Shown in pieces: positions 24,907 through 33,660 of a DNA stretch of 47,306 nt. Origin of the DNA: Streptomyces acidicola (GTDB taxonomy: Bacteria > Actinomycetota > Actinomycetes > Streptomycetales > Streptomycetaceae); contig NZ_VMNX01000046.1 in assembly GCF_009377235.1 (NCBI RefSeq), forward strand, positions 1-47,306, read 5' to 3'. Under the pieces are notes generated by a model, which searched no databases, had not been told where the DNA came from, and saw only the letters and a program-made list of their open reading frames with translations. Position 1 is the first letter of the stretch. Every line of letters begins with the position of its first letter. Made by a program: the position numbers and the translations under genes.

Positions 24907-24914
24907 TGTATACA
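24907..24914. promoter_or_regulatory. Third TGTATACA site, upstream of the PAP2 gene
   Basis: GGTGTATACAAG contains the same 8-bp palindromic core as the two operators around gntR, but without the extended symmetry. It lies 71 bp upstream of the PAP2 start. It could be a further GntR target or chance. Confidence 0.35.
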
Positions 24915-25092
24915 AGTGCCGTTTCCGAGCACCTCATAAGTCTTTGGCAACCGCTTCGGCGCCTCGGTTGTCGAAGACGCAGAGATCGCCCACTGGGTTG
25001 CCCCGTGCAAGCGTGCGCAATGATGGAGCGATCCGCCGCTGGTTTCCCACAGCTCCCGCGGTTTCGTACAGCTCCTGGAAAGGCCCCTCCTC

Positions 25093-25689
25093 ATGGCACC
25101 GCGCATCCTGCTGGCCCGGCACGGCCAGACCGAATGGTCACTGGCCGGGCGGCACACCGGCAGGACGGACATCCCCCTGCTGGAAGAGGGCCGGCACGGC
25201 GCCAAACTGCTCGGTGAGCGCCTCCACCGGTCGCCCCTGGACGGCCTCCCCGACGCCGAGGTCCGCACGAGCCCCCTCTCCCGCGCGCGGGAAACCTGCG
25301 AACTCGCCGGCTTCGGCGACCGGGCCACCCCCTGGGACACGCTGATGGAGTGCGACTACGGCGCGTACGAGGGGATGACTCCGGCCGAGATCCAGGCCGT
25401 ACGCCCCGGCTGGCTCATGTGGCGCGACGGCGTGCCCGAGGGCGAGACCCTGGAGCAGATCTCCGCGCGCGCGGACGAGGTGGTCGCCTGGGCCCGCTCC
25501 GCCGACCGCGACACTCTGGTCTTCGCGCACGGCCACATCCTGCGCTCCATAGCCGCCCGCTGGCTGGGCCAGGGCATCGACTTCGCGGCCCGTATCCGCC
25601 TGAACCCCACGTCGCTGTCGGTGCTGGGCTGGGCCTACGGGGAGCCGGCGATCGAGTCGTGGAACGACACGGGACACCTGACCGCGTAG
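25093..25689 (+). CDS. Histidine phosphatase family protein
   Basis: 198 aa, ATG preceded by GGAAAGG. The N-terminal RHG motif ([24 protein letters not shown]), second-site [14 protein letters not shown], the acid-donor region [13 protein letters not shown] and the [15 protein letters not shown] motif with the second catalytic His are all present. Members include phosphoglycerate mutase-like, sugar-phosphatase and acid phosphatase enzymes. It is a cytoplasmic single-domain protein, divergent from the PAP2 gene across 256 bp and convergent with the NsdA-like gene. Substrate unknown. Confidence 0.93.
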   Translation: MAPRILLARHGQTEWSLAGRHTGRTDIPLLEEGRHGAKLLGERLHRSPLDGLPDAEVRTSPLSRARETCELAGFGDRATPWDTLMECDYGAYEGMTPAEIQAVRPGWLMWRDGVPEGETLEQISARADEVVAWARSADRDTLVFAHGHILRSIAARWLGQGIDFAARIRLNPTSLSVLGWAYGEPAIESWNDTGHLTA

Positions 25690-25749
25690 CACTCACACCT
25701 GTCCGTGTAGCCCTCCGCGCACGTCGGTCCCTCCGCGGGGCCGGCTCCC

Positions 25750-27183
25750 TCACGTCATCCGCGGCAGCGCCGCGTGCCGCTCCAGGAACGCCGACACCCC
25801 CGACGCGCGCCGGTGCGGCAGCAGCACCCTGGCCGTGCCCGCCAGCATCGTCTGGATACGGGAGGACTGGACCTCGTCGAGGAGGTCGAGGACGTCCATC
25901 CCGGCGGCGGCCGCCTCGTCGGGACGCCCCCCGCGCGCGAGGTCGTCGGCCAGCTCGGCCGTGTAGAGGGCGATGTTGCGTGTGAAGTGGGGGTCCTGGA
26001 GACGGGCGGCGCGCCGCGCGTGCCGGGCCGCGCGCGGCCAGTCGCCCAGCGTGGACCAGCACTGCGCCTCCAGTCCCTCCAGTTCGGCCTCTCCGTAGAA
26101 GGTCATCCACTCCGGGTCGGCATCCGAAGGGCCCCGCTCGTACAGGGCCTGCGCACGGGCCAGCGCCTGCTCGCACCCGGTGCGGTCGGCCAGCCCGGCC
26201 CAGCCCCCGGCCTCCCTGAGCGCGAGCAGCGACATCAGCCGCGGCGAGCCCAGTGGCCGGGCCACCCGCTGTGCGGCCTGTGCCGCCCGCACCGCCTCAC
26301 GCGGACGGCCCGCGTCGCGTGCGAGGAACGCCGTGTTGCAGAACGCGTGCGCTTCCAGGCCCGGATCCCCCGACATCCGGGCCGTCGCGAGTGCCTCCGC
26401 GTAGTGCGAGCGCGCGTCGTCGAAGCGGCCCGAGTCGTGCGCGAGCCACCCCACGGAGATGGCGAGTTCCCCGGCCCCCGCGTACAGCCGGTCCGTCGTG
26501 GCCTGCCGCGCCGCCCCCGCGTCGAGCAGTGCGTACGCCGTCCGCAGCGGTGCCGCCGCCCTCCGGTACAGCCCGTCGGCCCCGTGCCGGTCGTCGAGCA
26601 GCCGGATCCGGCGTACGGCGTCTTCGAGCGCCCCCGCCTCGGACGAGCCCACCCGGCGCACGGGCCGCCCCGCCGCGGCGGCTGCTCCGCCGTACGTCAG
26701 GGGGCCCAGTGAGACGGCCGCCACAGTGGCGGTACCGCCAGTCATGAATGCGCGACGCTGCACGTCGCTCTCCTCGTGGTTCTGGTCTGTTTCTTGCGTG
26801 TCATACGGCTCACACGCCCCATCCGTCTCATGCGGGGCGTACGACAGGTTCTCGGTGCGCGAGGAGGGGTCCTCCTCCTCGGTACGCGCCCCCCGGCCGC
26901 GTACCGCAGAACGGGGAGCGAAACCCAGGTCGGTCAGAGTCCGGCCGGGGAACATGTGCAGGAACACCCGCTCGTACGCGTAGTTGGGACAGCGGATCTC
27001 TCCCGACTCGACCCGCCCGACGTACCGCGCGTCGCAGCTCACCCGCTCGCCGATCTCACGCGCGGCCCGCCGCACCGCGGCCGCGAACTCGCCCGGTGAG
27101 CGCTGACCGCGCAGCTTCCGGAAGGCGAGGTTCGGCCGTGGTTGCCGCGGGGACGGGGACGAGGTCACCGATGACGACGCCAT
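25750..27183 (-). CDS. XRE-type HTH/TPR regulator (NsdA-like)
   Basis: 477 aa from MASSSVTSSP at 27183 (an upstream start at 27216 is open). An N-terminal XRE-like HTH covers EIGERVSCDARYVGRVESGEIRCPNYAYERVFLHMFP. A charged linker follows, then a short hydrophobic stretch (RRAFMTGGTATVAAVSLGPL) and about 290 residues of tetratricopeptide-like helices (for example YAEALATARMSGDPGLEAHAF, CWSTLGDWPRAARHARRAARL). This architecture matches the Streptomyces NsdA/NsdB negative regulators of differentiation and antibiotic production. It is divergent from a small gene of the primase-like family across 287 bp. The NsdA link is by architecture only. Confidence 0.85.
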   Translation of the reverse strand: MASSSVTSSPSPRQPRPNLAFRKLRGQRSPGEFAAAVRRAAREIGERVSCDARYVGRVESGEIRCPNYAYERVFLHMFPGRTLTDLGFAPRSAVRGRGARTEEEDPSSRTENLSYAPHETDGACEPYDTQETDQNHEESDVQRRAFMTGGTATVAAVSLGPLTYGGAAAAAGRPVRRVGSSEAGALEDAVRRIRLLDDRHGADGLYRRAAAPLRTAYALLDAGAARQATTDRLYAGAGELAISVGWLAHDSGRFDDARSHYAEALATARMSGDPGLEAHAFCNTAFLARDAGRPREAVRAAQAAQRVARPLGSPRLMSLLALREAGGWAGLADRTGCEQALARAQALYERGPSDADPEWMTFYGEAELEGLEAQCWSTLGDWPRAARHARRAARLQDPHFTRNIALYTAELADDLARGGRPDEAAAAGMDVLDLLDEVQSSRIQTMLAGTARVLLPHRRASGVSAFLERHAALPRMT

Positions 27184-27470
27184 GGGCGGGCCCTCTCTCG
27201 CGAACCGTCGAACCATGCCGGATTCGCGGAGAGTTGTCCGTGTGGTTCACGGTTGGTTCCCTGCGTCCGGCGGGGCACGAACGTACTAGCCCGGCGGGTG
27301 CCGCCACGCGAGGTTTGGCCACAAACCGGATAACTCGTACTCGATCTGCCATGAACTGCCATCCTTTGCGGCGCACTTCCGCCGTAGCCGTTGACGAACC
27401 CGCACGTTGGACAACATGGCCGGGAGCCGCCCGAACTCCCGAGTCCCCGCTCGCTGGAGGAGAGGCCCAC

Positions 27471-27959
27471 GTGGTGGAAGCCGGGATGAAAAGCATCGAA
27501 CCCTGTTCGCCGACTTCCGCTTCGCGGACTCCCTGTTCGCCGGCGGCCACCGCGGGGAACTGGCCGACCCCCGGCTACAGCTCCCCGCCCACGCAGCAGT
27601 CCTCCGCGTGCGACCTCGTGACCGTCCCCGCCCGGCAGGGCCTGGAGGCGGTCGACATCCTCCGCCGCGGTGCCGTCGACGCCACGGGCCCCGTCCCTCC
27701 GGCCGTGGGCCCGGTGCTGCACGACGACGGCGGCGACACCCTCGGCTTCCTCGTCCCGCCCGGTACCGCCGACGCCTGGGACGTGCCCGGCAGCACGTGC
27801 ACACAGTCCGACGGCCGGGGCGCGGACCTCGCCCCCGAGGAGGGCTCCGACTGGCTGCTCCCGCCCGGTGAGGCCGACCTCGCGACCGACCCGGCGGTCC
27901 TGCGCGCGGCCCTCGGGGAGGCGGCCCGGCTGATCGAGGCGGCGGACAACTGCCGCTAG
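27471..27959 (+). CDS. Small primase/polymerase-like family protein
   Basis: 162 aa from GTG 27471 (GGAGGAGAGG five bases upstream); ATG 27486 is an alternative. After a Ser/Pro-rich N-terminus the sequence CDLVTVPARQGLEAVDIL, then VGPVLHDDGGDTLGFLVPPGTA, matches the pattern of the Streptomyces bifunctional primase/polymerase-like small proteins, and a similar pattern is present in the gene at 1446-2084. The Prim-Pol catalytic acids are not present at the equivalent position. A C-terminal SDWLLPPGEADL and Ala/Leu helix follow. It is paired divergently with the NsdA-like regulator, so a regulatory partnership is possible. Confidence 0.7.
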   Translation: MVEAGMKSIEPCSPTSASRTPCSPAATAGNWPTPGYSSPPTQQSSACDLVTVPARQGLEAVDILRRGAVDATGPVPPAVGPVLHDDGGDTLGFLVPPGTADAWDVPGSTCTQSDGRGADLAPEEGSDWLLPPGEADLATDPAVLRAALGEAARLIEAADNCR

Positions 27960-28001
27960 GGCGCCGAGTCGGCCCTCCCGAAGACCCCCGATAATGGCGG
28001 G

Positions 28002-28871
28002 ATGGGCAGGTCACGGAAGGCGCGGAGCGGACAGGCGGCCGACGCGGCCGTCGTCGAGACGGTGGACGGCGGGCTCGCCGAGCTGATGCCCGACCGGGAC
28101 CGGCCGCGCGCGTGGACCCTGCTGATCGACGGTGCCCCGCAGTCGCACGTCGACCTCGACGACCCGGCGTACCTGTCCTTCGAGTACCAGCGCCGCCTCG
28201 GCCACGTCATCGATCTCGCGGCCCCGCCCGGCAGACCCTTGCACGCCGTGCACCTCGGCGGCGGCGCCTTCACCCTCGCCCGGTACGTCGCCGCCACCCG
28301 CCCGCGCTCCACCCAGCAGGTCGTCGAACGTGACGCGGCACTCGTCCAACTCGTCCGGCGTGAGCTGCCGCTGGACCCGGGCGCCCGCATCCGGGTGCGG
28401 TCGGCCGACGCCCGCGAAGGGCTCGCCAAGGTGCCCGACGGGTGGGCGGACCTGGTCATCACGGATGTGTTCAGCGGGGCACGGACTCCGGCGCACCTGA
28501 CGTCCACGGAGTTCCTCGCCGACGTCCGCAGGGTGCTGAAGCCCGGTGGCTGGTACGCCGCCAATCTCGCCGACGGCCCTCCCCTCGCCCATCTGCGCGG
28601 CCAGATCGCCACGGCCGCGGCCGTCTTTCCCGAACTCGCGCTGGTCGCCGACGCGGCCGTGCTGCGGGGCAAGCGGTTCGGCAACGCCGTCCTCGCCGGC
28701 TCCGACCGGCCGCTCCCCGTCGCCGAACTCACCCGCCTCACCGCGTGCGACCCGCACCCCGCGCGGGTCGAACACGGCAGGACGCTCCGCGACTTCACGG
28801 GCGGGGCGGTGCCGGTGACGGACGTGGCGGCGGTGGCGTCACCTCCGCCTCCACCGTCCGTGTTCCGCTGA
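28002..28871 (+). CDS. Spermidine synthase-like SAM/aminopropyl-transferase-fold protein
   Basis: 289 aa. The Rossmann methyltransferase-like core is clear: HAVHLGGGAFTLARYVAATRP (glycine loop), QVVERDAALVQLV (acidic residue ending strand 2), IRVRSADAREGLAKV, DLVITDVFSG (catalytic-region Asp) and VRRVLKPGGWYAANL. The pattern is that of stand-alone actinobacterial spermidine-synthase-like proteins; whether a polyamine is the substrate is uncertain because the N-terminal beta domain is short (ELMPDRDRPRAWTLLIDG, AYLSFEYQRRL). The start has only a weak ribosome site. A low-complexity Pro/Ser tail ends the protein. Confidence 0.88.
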   Translation: MGRSRKARSGQAADAAVVETVDGGLAELMPDRDRPRAWTLLIDGAPQSHVDLDDPAYLSFEYQRRLGHVIDLAAPPGRPLHAVHLGGGAFTLARYVAATRPRSTQQVVERDAALVQLVRRELPLDPGARIRVRSADAREGLAKVPDGWADLVITDVFSGARTPAHLTSTEFLADVRRVLKPGGWYAANLADGPPLAHLRGQIATAAAVFPELALVADAAVLRGKRFGNAVLAGSDRPLPVAELTRLTACDPHPARVEHGRTLRDFTGGAVPVTDVAAVASPPPPPSVFR

Positions 28872-28915
28872 GACGTCTGCCGTGCGCTGGAGCCGGGGCC
28901 GGGGCCGGGGCCCGG

Positions 28916-29488
28916 TCAGTAGGTCTCGATGTCCACGCGCGGCGCGCTGTTGTGCCACGTGCAGAACACCGACACCCGCTCCGCGCCCGAGGCGAACTGC
29001 ACACGGATCCACGTCTCCGTCTTCCAGACCTGCATCGACCAGTCCGAGGCCGGCGTGGCGGAGACGAGCGTCGCGTACGTCCTGTCGAGCGAGAAGACGA
29101 CGTGGCCGCCCTCCGTGTCGTAGCTCCTGATCCGGCCGGAGGCCGTCGGACTCGGAGTGGGACTGGGCTTCTTGGCGGGCGGAGGGGTCGGTGACGGTGT
29201 GGTGGGGCGGTCCTTCCGCGACTTCTCCTCGCCGCCGGCCGCCGGCTCGCCGCTCGTCGACGGCTCCGGGCGCGCGCCTGGTCTCGTCGTGGCCGGGGTC
29301 GTGGCCGGGGCCAGTGCCTGCGGGTCCTGCTCCGTCGTGTCGCCGGCCGTGATCGGCAGGGCGCGCGGCGGATCGTACGCGGTGCCCGCCATCACCGAGT
29401 GGACACCCCACCACGACAGCGTGACCGCCGCTCCCGTGGCGAGCAGCCAGGCCAGTAAGTGGACGAGTCCTCTGCGCATCGCGGCCAT
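28916..29488 (-). CDS. Single-pass secreted/membrane protein of unknown function
   Basis: 190 aa from ATG 29488 (ATG 29479 also possible). An N-terminal hydrophobic segment LVHLLAWLLATGAAVTLSWWGV acts as a signal anchor. A long Thr/Pro/Glu/Lys linker (about 45-105) includes PSPTPPPAKKPSPTPSPT. The C-terminal folded domain has alternating hydrophobic/Trp residues (DWSMQVWKTETWIRVQF) and one Cys. The linker and anchor suggest an outward-facing domain at the membrane or wall. It is divergent from the two-component system across 99 bp, so it may be its target or sensor partner, though that is inference. No family recognised. Confidence 0.8.
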   Translation of the reverse strand: MAAMRRGLVHLLAWLLATGAAVTLSWWGVHSVMAGTAYDPPRALPITAGDTTEQDPQALAPATTPATTRPGARPEPSTSGEPAAGGEEKSRKDRPTTPSPTPPPAKKPSPTPSPTASGRIRSYDTEGGHVVFSLDRTYATLVSATPASDWSMQVWKTETWIRVQFASGAERVSVFCTWHNSAPRVDIETY

Positions 29489-29587
29489 ACTGCACCACGA
29501 GTCCCACGACTGTCCTCTGTCCTCTGCCCTCGGGGAGTTGTCCACAGGCCCCAACCGGCCTTGCCCGTATGGCGTACGGTGCGGCGC

Positions 29588-30292
29588 ATGGCACGTGTGC
29601 TCGTGGTCGAGGACGACCAGTTCGTACGCTCGGCGCTGATCCGGCACCTGACCGACGCCTCGCACACCGTGCGCAGCGTCGGTACGGCGCTGGAGGCGCT
29701 GCGCGAGGTCGCCCATGTCCGCTTCGACCTGGTGATCCTGGACCTCGGACTGCCCGATCTGGACGGGTCCGAGGCTCTGAAGATGCTGCGCGGGATCACC
29801 GACGTGCCGGTGATCGTCGCCACCGCGCGGGACGACGAGAGGGAGATCGTCCGGCTGCTGAACGCGGGGGCGGACGACTATCTGACCAAGCCGTTCTCGG
29901 TCGAGCACCTGTCCGCGCGCATGGCGGCCGTCCTGCGCAGGGCCCGGCCGGTCGCCGGTGACGTACCGCCGTCGACGGTGCTCCGGGTCGGCGGCCTCGC
30001 CATCGATCCCCTGCGCCGTGAGGCCGAACTGGACGGCGTACGACTGGACCTGACGCGACGTGAGTTCGACCTGCTCGCGTTCCTCGCCGGGCGGCCGGGT
30101 GTGGTCGTGGCCCGCAAGGAACTGCTCGCCGAGGTGTGGCAGCAGTCGTACGGGGACGACCAGACCATTGACGTCCATCTGTCGTGGCTGCGGCGGAAGT
30201 TGGGCGAGACGGCGGCCAGGCCGCGCTATCTGCACACCCTGCGCGGGGTCGGTGTGAAGCTGGAGCCACCGAGGGCGGAGCGGATGCCATGA
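29588..30292 (+). CDS. OmpR-family response regulator
   Basis: 234 aa. Receiver domain: VLVVEDDQ acidic pocket, phospho-acceptor Asp52 in LVILDLGLPDLDG, Thr79 in VIVATARDD and Lys101 in DDYLTKPF. The C-terminal winged helix has LTRREFDLLAFLAGRPGVVVARKELLAEVW and TIDVHLSWLRRKLGE with the RYLHTLRGVGVKL wing. It is followed by its kinase with an ATGA overlap, so the two are translated together. Targets are unknown; the divergent secreted protein is a candidate. Confidence 0.95.
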   Translation: MARVLVVEDDQFVRSALIRHLTDASHTVRSVGTALEALREVAHVRFDLVILDLGLPDLDGSEALKMLRGITDVPVIVATARDDEREIVRLLNAGADDYLTKPFSVEHLSARMAAVLRRARPVAGDVPPSTVLRVGGLAIDPLRREAELDGVRLDLTRREFDLLAFLAGRPGVVVARKELLAEVWQQSYGDDQTIDVHLSWLRRKLGETAARPRYLHTLRGVGVKLEPPRAERMP

Positions 30293-31710
30293 GGTGGGCG
30301 CTGGTCAAGGTGTGCGTGGCGGTGACCTCGATGGTCGTGATCGCCTTCGCCGTGCCCCTCGGGCTGGTCATCAAGGAGCTGGCGCGCGACCGGGCGTTCT
30401 CGAACGCCGAGCGGGAGGCCGCCGCGGTCGCGCCCGCGCTGTCCATCACCACCGACCGGGAGCAGCTGGAGCGGGTCGTCGCCTCCGCCGGCTTGGACGA
30501 CGGGATGGCCGTGCACATACCGGCGGGCGACGGCGAGCGGGCCGTCGACCTCGGCCGGCAGCGCGCCTCCGACGCGGACGTCGCCACCGTCCGGGGACTG
30601 GGCCGCGCCTCCACCACTCAGGTGCCCGGCGGCTCCACGCTGCTCCAGCCCACCGCGATCGGCTCCGGCGCGATAGCGGTCGTCGAGGTATACGTGCCGG
30701 AGTCCGAGGTCGGCAAGGGTGTGGCCGCGGCATGGGCGGTGCTCGCCGGAGTGGGCGTGGCACTGATCGCCGGCTCGGTCGCGGTGGCCGACCGGCTCGG
30801 CGTCCGCATGGTCAGGCCCGCACGGCGTCTGGTCGAGAGCGCGCACGAACTGGGGGAGGGGAGGTTGGGGGCGCGGGTCCCCGAGGAGGGGCCGAAGGAA
30901 CTGCGCCTGGCGGCGACGGCGTTCAACGCGATGGCCGACCAGGTGGTCCAACTGCTCGCGAACGAGCGGGAGCTGGCGGCCGACCTCTCCCACCGTCTGC
31001 GGACGCCGCTGACCGTGCTGCGGCTGAACGCGGCCTCGCTGGGCGACGGTCCGGCGGCCGAACAGACCCGGGCCGCGGTCGAGCAGTTGGAGCGCGAGGT
31101 CGACACGATCATCCGCACGGCGCGGGAGGCCACGCCACAGACGGCGGCGCCCGGTCCCGGTGCTGGTTGCGACGCGGCGGAGGTCGTCCGTGAACGCATG
31201 GCGTTCTGGTCGGCGCTCGCGGAGGACGAGGGGCGGAGGGTACGGCTCGCGGGCGTGGACCGCCCCGTCCGCATACCCGTCGCCCGCACCGATTTGGCCG
31301 CCGCGCTCGACGCCCTGCTCGGCAACGTCTTCCGGCACACACCCGAAGGCACGGCCTTCGCGGTGGACGTGCACAACGGAGAGGACGCCGTGATCGTGCT
31401 GGTGTCCGACGCGGGCCCCGGCATCCCGGACCCCGAGGCGGCGATGGCGCGCGGGCGCGGCTCCGGCAGCGACGGCTCGACCGGGCTGGGCCTGGACATC
31501 GTGCGCCGGCTGGCCGAGTCGACGGGCGGTGACGTACGGATCGGCTCGTCTGTGCTGGGTGGCACGGAGGTACGGATCTGGATCCAGCTGGACGGCCGGG
31601 CACGGTCGCCGCGGGGGCGGGCCCACCGTGGGCCGGTACGACGGCGCAGACACCCGGGGCTGCGCTCCCGCCTGACCTCGGCGTTCAGCCGCCCCCGTTC
31701 CTTCCTCTGA
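30289..31710 (+). CDS. Sensor histidine kinase
   Basis: 473 aa. Membrane helices lie at about 4-28 and 145-166, framing a short extracellular region of roughly 115 residues. A HAMP-like segment follows (VRPARRLVESAHELGEGRLGARVPEEGPKELRLAATAFN), then the H-box with His235 in DLSHRLRTPLTVLRLNA, and the HATPase motifs ALLGNVFRHTPEG (N), DAGPGIP (G1) and GSTGLGLDIVRRL (G2). The C-terminus is an Arg-rich tail (about 440-473). It overlaps the response regulator and forms a classic two-component pair; the stimulus is unknown. Confidence 0.95.
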   Translation: MRWALVKVCVAVTSMVVIAFAVPLGLVIKELARDRAFSNAEREAAAVAPALSITTDREQLERVVASAGLDDGMAVHIPAGDGERAVDLGRQRASDADVATVRGLGRASTTQVPGGSTLLQPTAIGSGAIAVVEVYVPESEVGKGVAAAWAVLAGVGVALIAGSVAVADRLGVRMVRPARRLVESAHELGEGRLGARVPEEGPKELRLAATAFNAMADQVVQLLANERELAADLSHRLRTPLTVLRLNAASLGDGPAAEQTRAAVEQLEREVDTIIRTAREATPQTAAPGPGAGCDAAEVVRERMAFWSALAEDEGRRVRLAGVDRPVRIPVARTDLAAALDALLGNVFRHTPEGTAFAVDVHNGEDAVIVLVSDAGPGIPDPEAAMARGRGSGSDGSTGLGLDIVRRLAESTGGDVRIGSSVLGGTEVRIWIQLDGRARSPRGRAHRGPVRRRRHPGLRSRLTSAFSRPRSFL

Positions 31711-31914
31711 ACTGAGCACACCCCGACGCCTCTTGGCCTGCTTGTCTGCGACGTCCCCTGCCGTTGACGACGAGGACGGCCGCCACGTGGTTCGAGGTGG
31801 GGGTCGGCAGGGCTGGCACAGGGTTGGCATAGGCCAGAGGCACATTCACTCATATGGCTGAACGCGCCCCATAACTGCCCATCACGACCCCAACTCCCCG
31901 CTACATTCCGTCAC

Positions 31915-32805
31915 ATGGTCAGCTCAGCGCATGAAGCGATGCACCACATCTTCCGGGATGACCCAGGGCTTTTCGCTCGGGTCCTCCCGAAGGCGGGCAT
32001 CCCCTTCCCCGAGCCCGCGGCGATTCAGCCCCTGGACACGGATCTCACCGAGATCCGGCCGCTGGCCCGCCGGGTCGACACCCTGTTCCGGGTCGACACG
32101 GCCGAGGACGGCGGCTTCCTGCTCGCCGTCGAGGCCCAGGGCAAGCCGGACCCGGACAAGCCGAACAGTTGGACGTACTACCTGGCGCACCTGTACGCCA
32201 AGTACCAACTGCCCCCGATCCTGCTGGTCGTCTGCCGGGACAAGGCCACCGCGTCCTGGGCGGCGGAACCCGTTCGTGTCGGCCTGCCCGTTCACACGAG
32301 CATGGCGGTCTTCCCTCTCGTCCTGGGCCCGGGCAACGTTCCCGCGGTCACCGACCCGGACGAGGCGACCGAGGACCTCGCCCTCGCCGTCTTCTCCGCG
32401 CTCGCCCACGCCAAGGATCCGGGTCTCCCTGCGATACTGGACGCGCTGGCGGCGGCAGTGGCCAACACCGGCGGCGAGACCGCGCAGCGTTGGGCGGAAT
32501 TCACCGAAGTCGGCCTGGGCGACATCCCGGCCCGTGCACTGTGGAGGCAACTGATGGCCACGTACACTCCCCGTTTCCCTGGCTCTGGCACCCTCATCGA
32601 GGAAACCCTCATTAAGGGCGAGGCCGAGGGGCGCGCCAAGGGCCGTGCCGAGGACATCCTCCGGGTCCTCGACCGGCGTGGCATCGAGGTCTCGGAGCCG
32701 GTCCGGGAGCGGGTCACGTCGTGCACCGACCTGGAGGTCCTGGGTATCTGGCTCGACCGCTCTCTGGTCGCTTCGAAAGTCGAAGAACTGTTCGCGGGTG
32801 AGTGA
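31915..32805 (+). CDS. Rpn/YhgA-like PD-(D/E)XK nuclease-fold protein
   Basis: 296 aa. The N-terminal nuclease core reads RRVDTLFRVDTAEDGGFLLAVEAQGKPDPD: Asp55, then Glu73-x-Gln75 in place of the classic E-x-K, as is common in the Rpn/YhgA-like (recombination-promoting, transposase-31-like) family. YYLAHLYAKYQ follows. The C-terminal ALWRQLMATYTP, then IKGEAEGRAKGRAEDILRVLDRRG and a VRERVTSCTDLEVLGIWLDRSL tail, are typical of the Streptomyces group. It is a stand-alone gene, convergent with CopC across a strong bidirectional hairpin. Probably a DNA-end nuclease of uncertain role. Confidence 0.88.
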   Translation: MVSSAHEAMHHIFRDDPGLFARVLPKAGIPFPEPAAIQPLDTDLTEIRPLARRVDTLFRVDTAEDGGFLLAVEAQGKPDPDKPNSWTYYLAHLYAKYQLPPILLVVCRDKATASWAAEPVRVGLPVHTSMAVFPLVLGPGNVPAVTDPDEATEDLALAVFSALAHAKDPGLPAILDALAAAVANTGGETAQRWAEFTEVGLGDIPARALWRQLMATYTPRFPGSGTLIEETLIKGEAEGRAKGRAEDILRVLDRRGIEVSEPVRERVTSCTDLEVLGIWLDRSLVASKVEELFAGE

Positions 32806-32829
32806 CGTCGGCTAGGCGTGTGTCGACCA

Positions 32830-32860
32830 GCCACGCCCCGCCGACCCCGCGGGGCGTGGC
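32830..32860. terminator. Strong bidirectional hairpin between convergent genes
   Basis: GCCACGCCCCGC (32830-32841) pairs perfectly with GCGGGGCGTGGC (32849-32860) across a 7-base loop. It sits between the Rpn-like gene and copC, which point at each other. No U-tract is present, as is usual in Streptomyces. Confidence 0.8.
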
Positions 32861-32985
32861 ACCCCCCTGAGTCGCGCCCCACCACGGCGCCTCTACGTCG
32901 CCGCCAACAGCGGCACCCCCGGCTCCGTGCCACGACTGAGGTCCTCGCCCGTGCGCGTGTGCAACAGCAGTGCCCGAGTTGGCGA

Positions 32986-33660
32986 TCAGTGCTCGTGCCT
33001 GCGCGGCGGGATTCCACGGCGGCCTTCCGCCAGCAGCATGAACGCCGCGAACAGTAGCGCCGCTCCCGCTCCGCCACCCACGATCGCCCACTGTGTACCG
33101 GACAGCCCCGAAACGGCGCCGGTGTCCGCGCTCTCTGTCTGCCCCTGTCCCTGTGCCTCCGCTTGTTCCTGCCCTTGCTCCTGCGTTCCGGCTGTTCCCG
33201 AGGCGGTGCCCGGGTCCGGGAGGGTCTTCCCGGAGCACTCCGGTGCGGCGGTCGCCGCGCCGGCCGACTTGTCCACCGCGAACTGGAACGCGCTCTCCAA
33301 CGGGTCGCCGTCCGCGCTGCGCAGGGAGTAGGACACGGTGTACGTTCCCGGCTCGTCCAACGCGTCGACCGCGAGACACAGCGTGTCGTTCCCGTCGCCG
33401 TCACCGCCGTCACCGCCGTCGGACACCACCACGGGGGCACCGGACGCGACCTCCGTGCCGCTCGGGCCCGTGATCCCGACCGCATCGGGCGAGGGTTCCA
33501 GCAGCGGGCCGAAGGTGAGCGCCATCACCTTCAGGCCGGGGGCCACCGAGTCACCGGGGCCCGGGGAGCCGCGGAGCAGGGTGGTGTGCGCGAGGGCGGG
33601 GGTGGGAGCCGAGAGTGCTCCCGCGCACACCACCAGCAGGGTGATCAGAAGTCGGCGCAT
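32986..33660 (-). CDS. CopC-domain copper resistance protein with C-terminal membrane anchor
   Basis: 224 aa. Signal peptide LLITLLVVCAGALSAPTPALA, then the mature N-terminus HTTLLRGSPGPGDSVAP with the expected His ligand. VMALTFGPLLEPSPDAVGI and the GTYTVSYSLRSADGDPLESAFQFAV strand are the CopC beta-sandwich. A Gln/Glu/Gly-rich low-complexity stretch (TQEQGQEQAEAQGQGQ) leads to a terminal helix WAIVGGGAGAALLFAAFMLL. The ATG lies within the upstream SOD-like gene (16-bp overlap), so the two are translationally linked. It is likely a cell-envelope copper binder. Confidence 0.92.
   Translation of the reverse strand: MRRLLITLLVVCAGALSAPTPALAHTTLLRGSPGPGDSVAPGLKVMALTFGPLLEPSPDAVGITGPSGTEVASGAPVVVSDGGDGGDGDGNDTLCLAVDALDEPGTYTVSYSLRSADGDPLESAFQFAVDKSAGAATAAPECSGKTLPDPGTASGTAGTQEQGQEQAEAQGQGQTESADTGAVSGLSGTQWAIVGGGAGAALLFAAFMLLAEGRRGIPPRRHEH

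Noticed and set aside
22754..25689. Horizontally acquired phage or transposon remnant around the nuclease-helicase set
   Set aside because: No integrase, transposase, att repeats or tRNA edge are visible, and base composition is like the neighbours; a defence role is still possible, but mobility is not supported.
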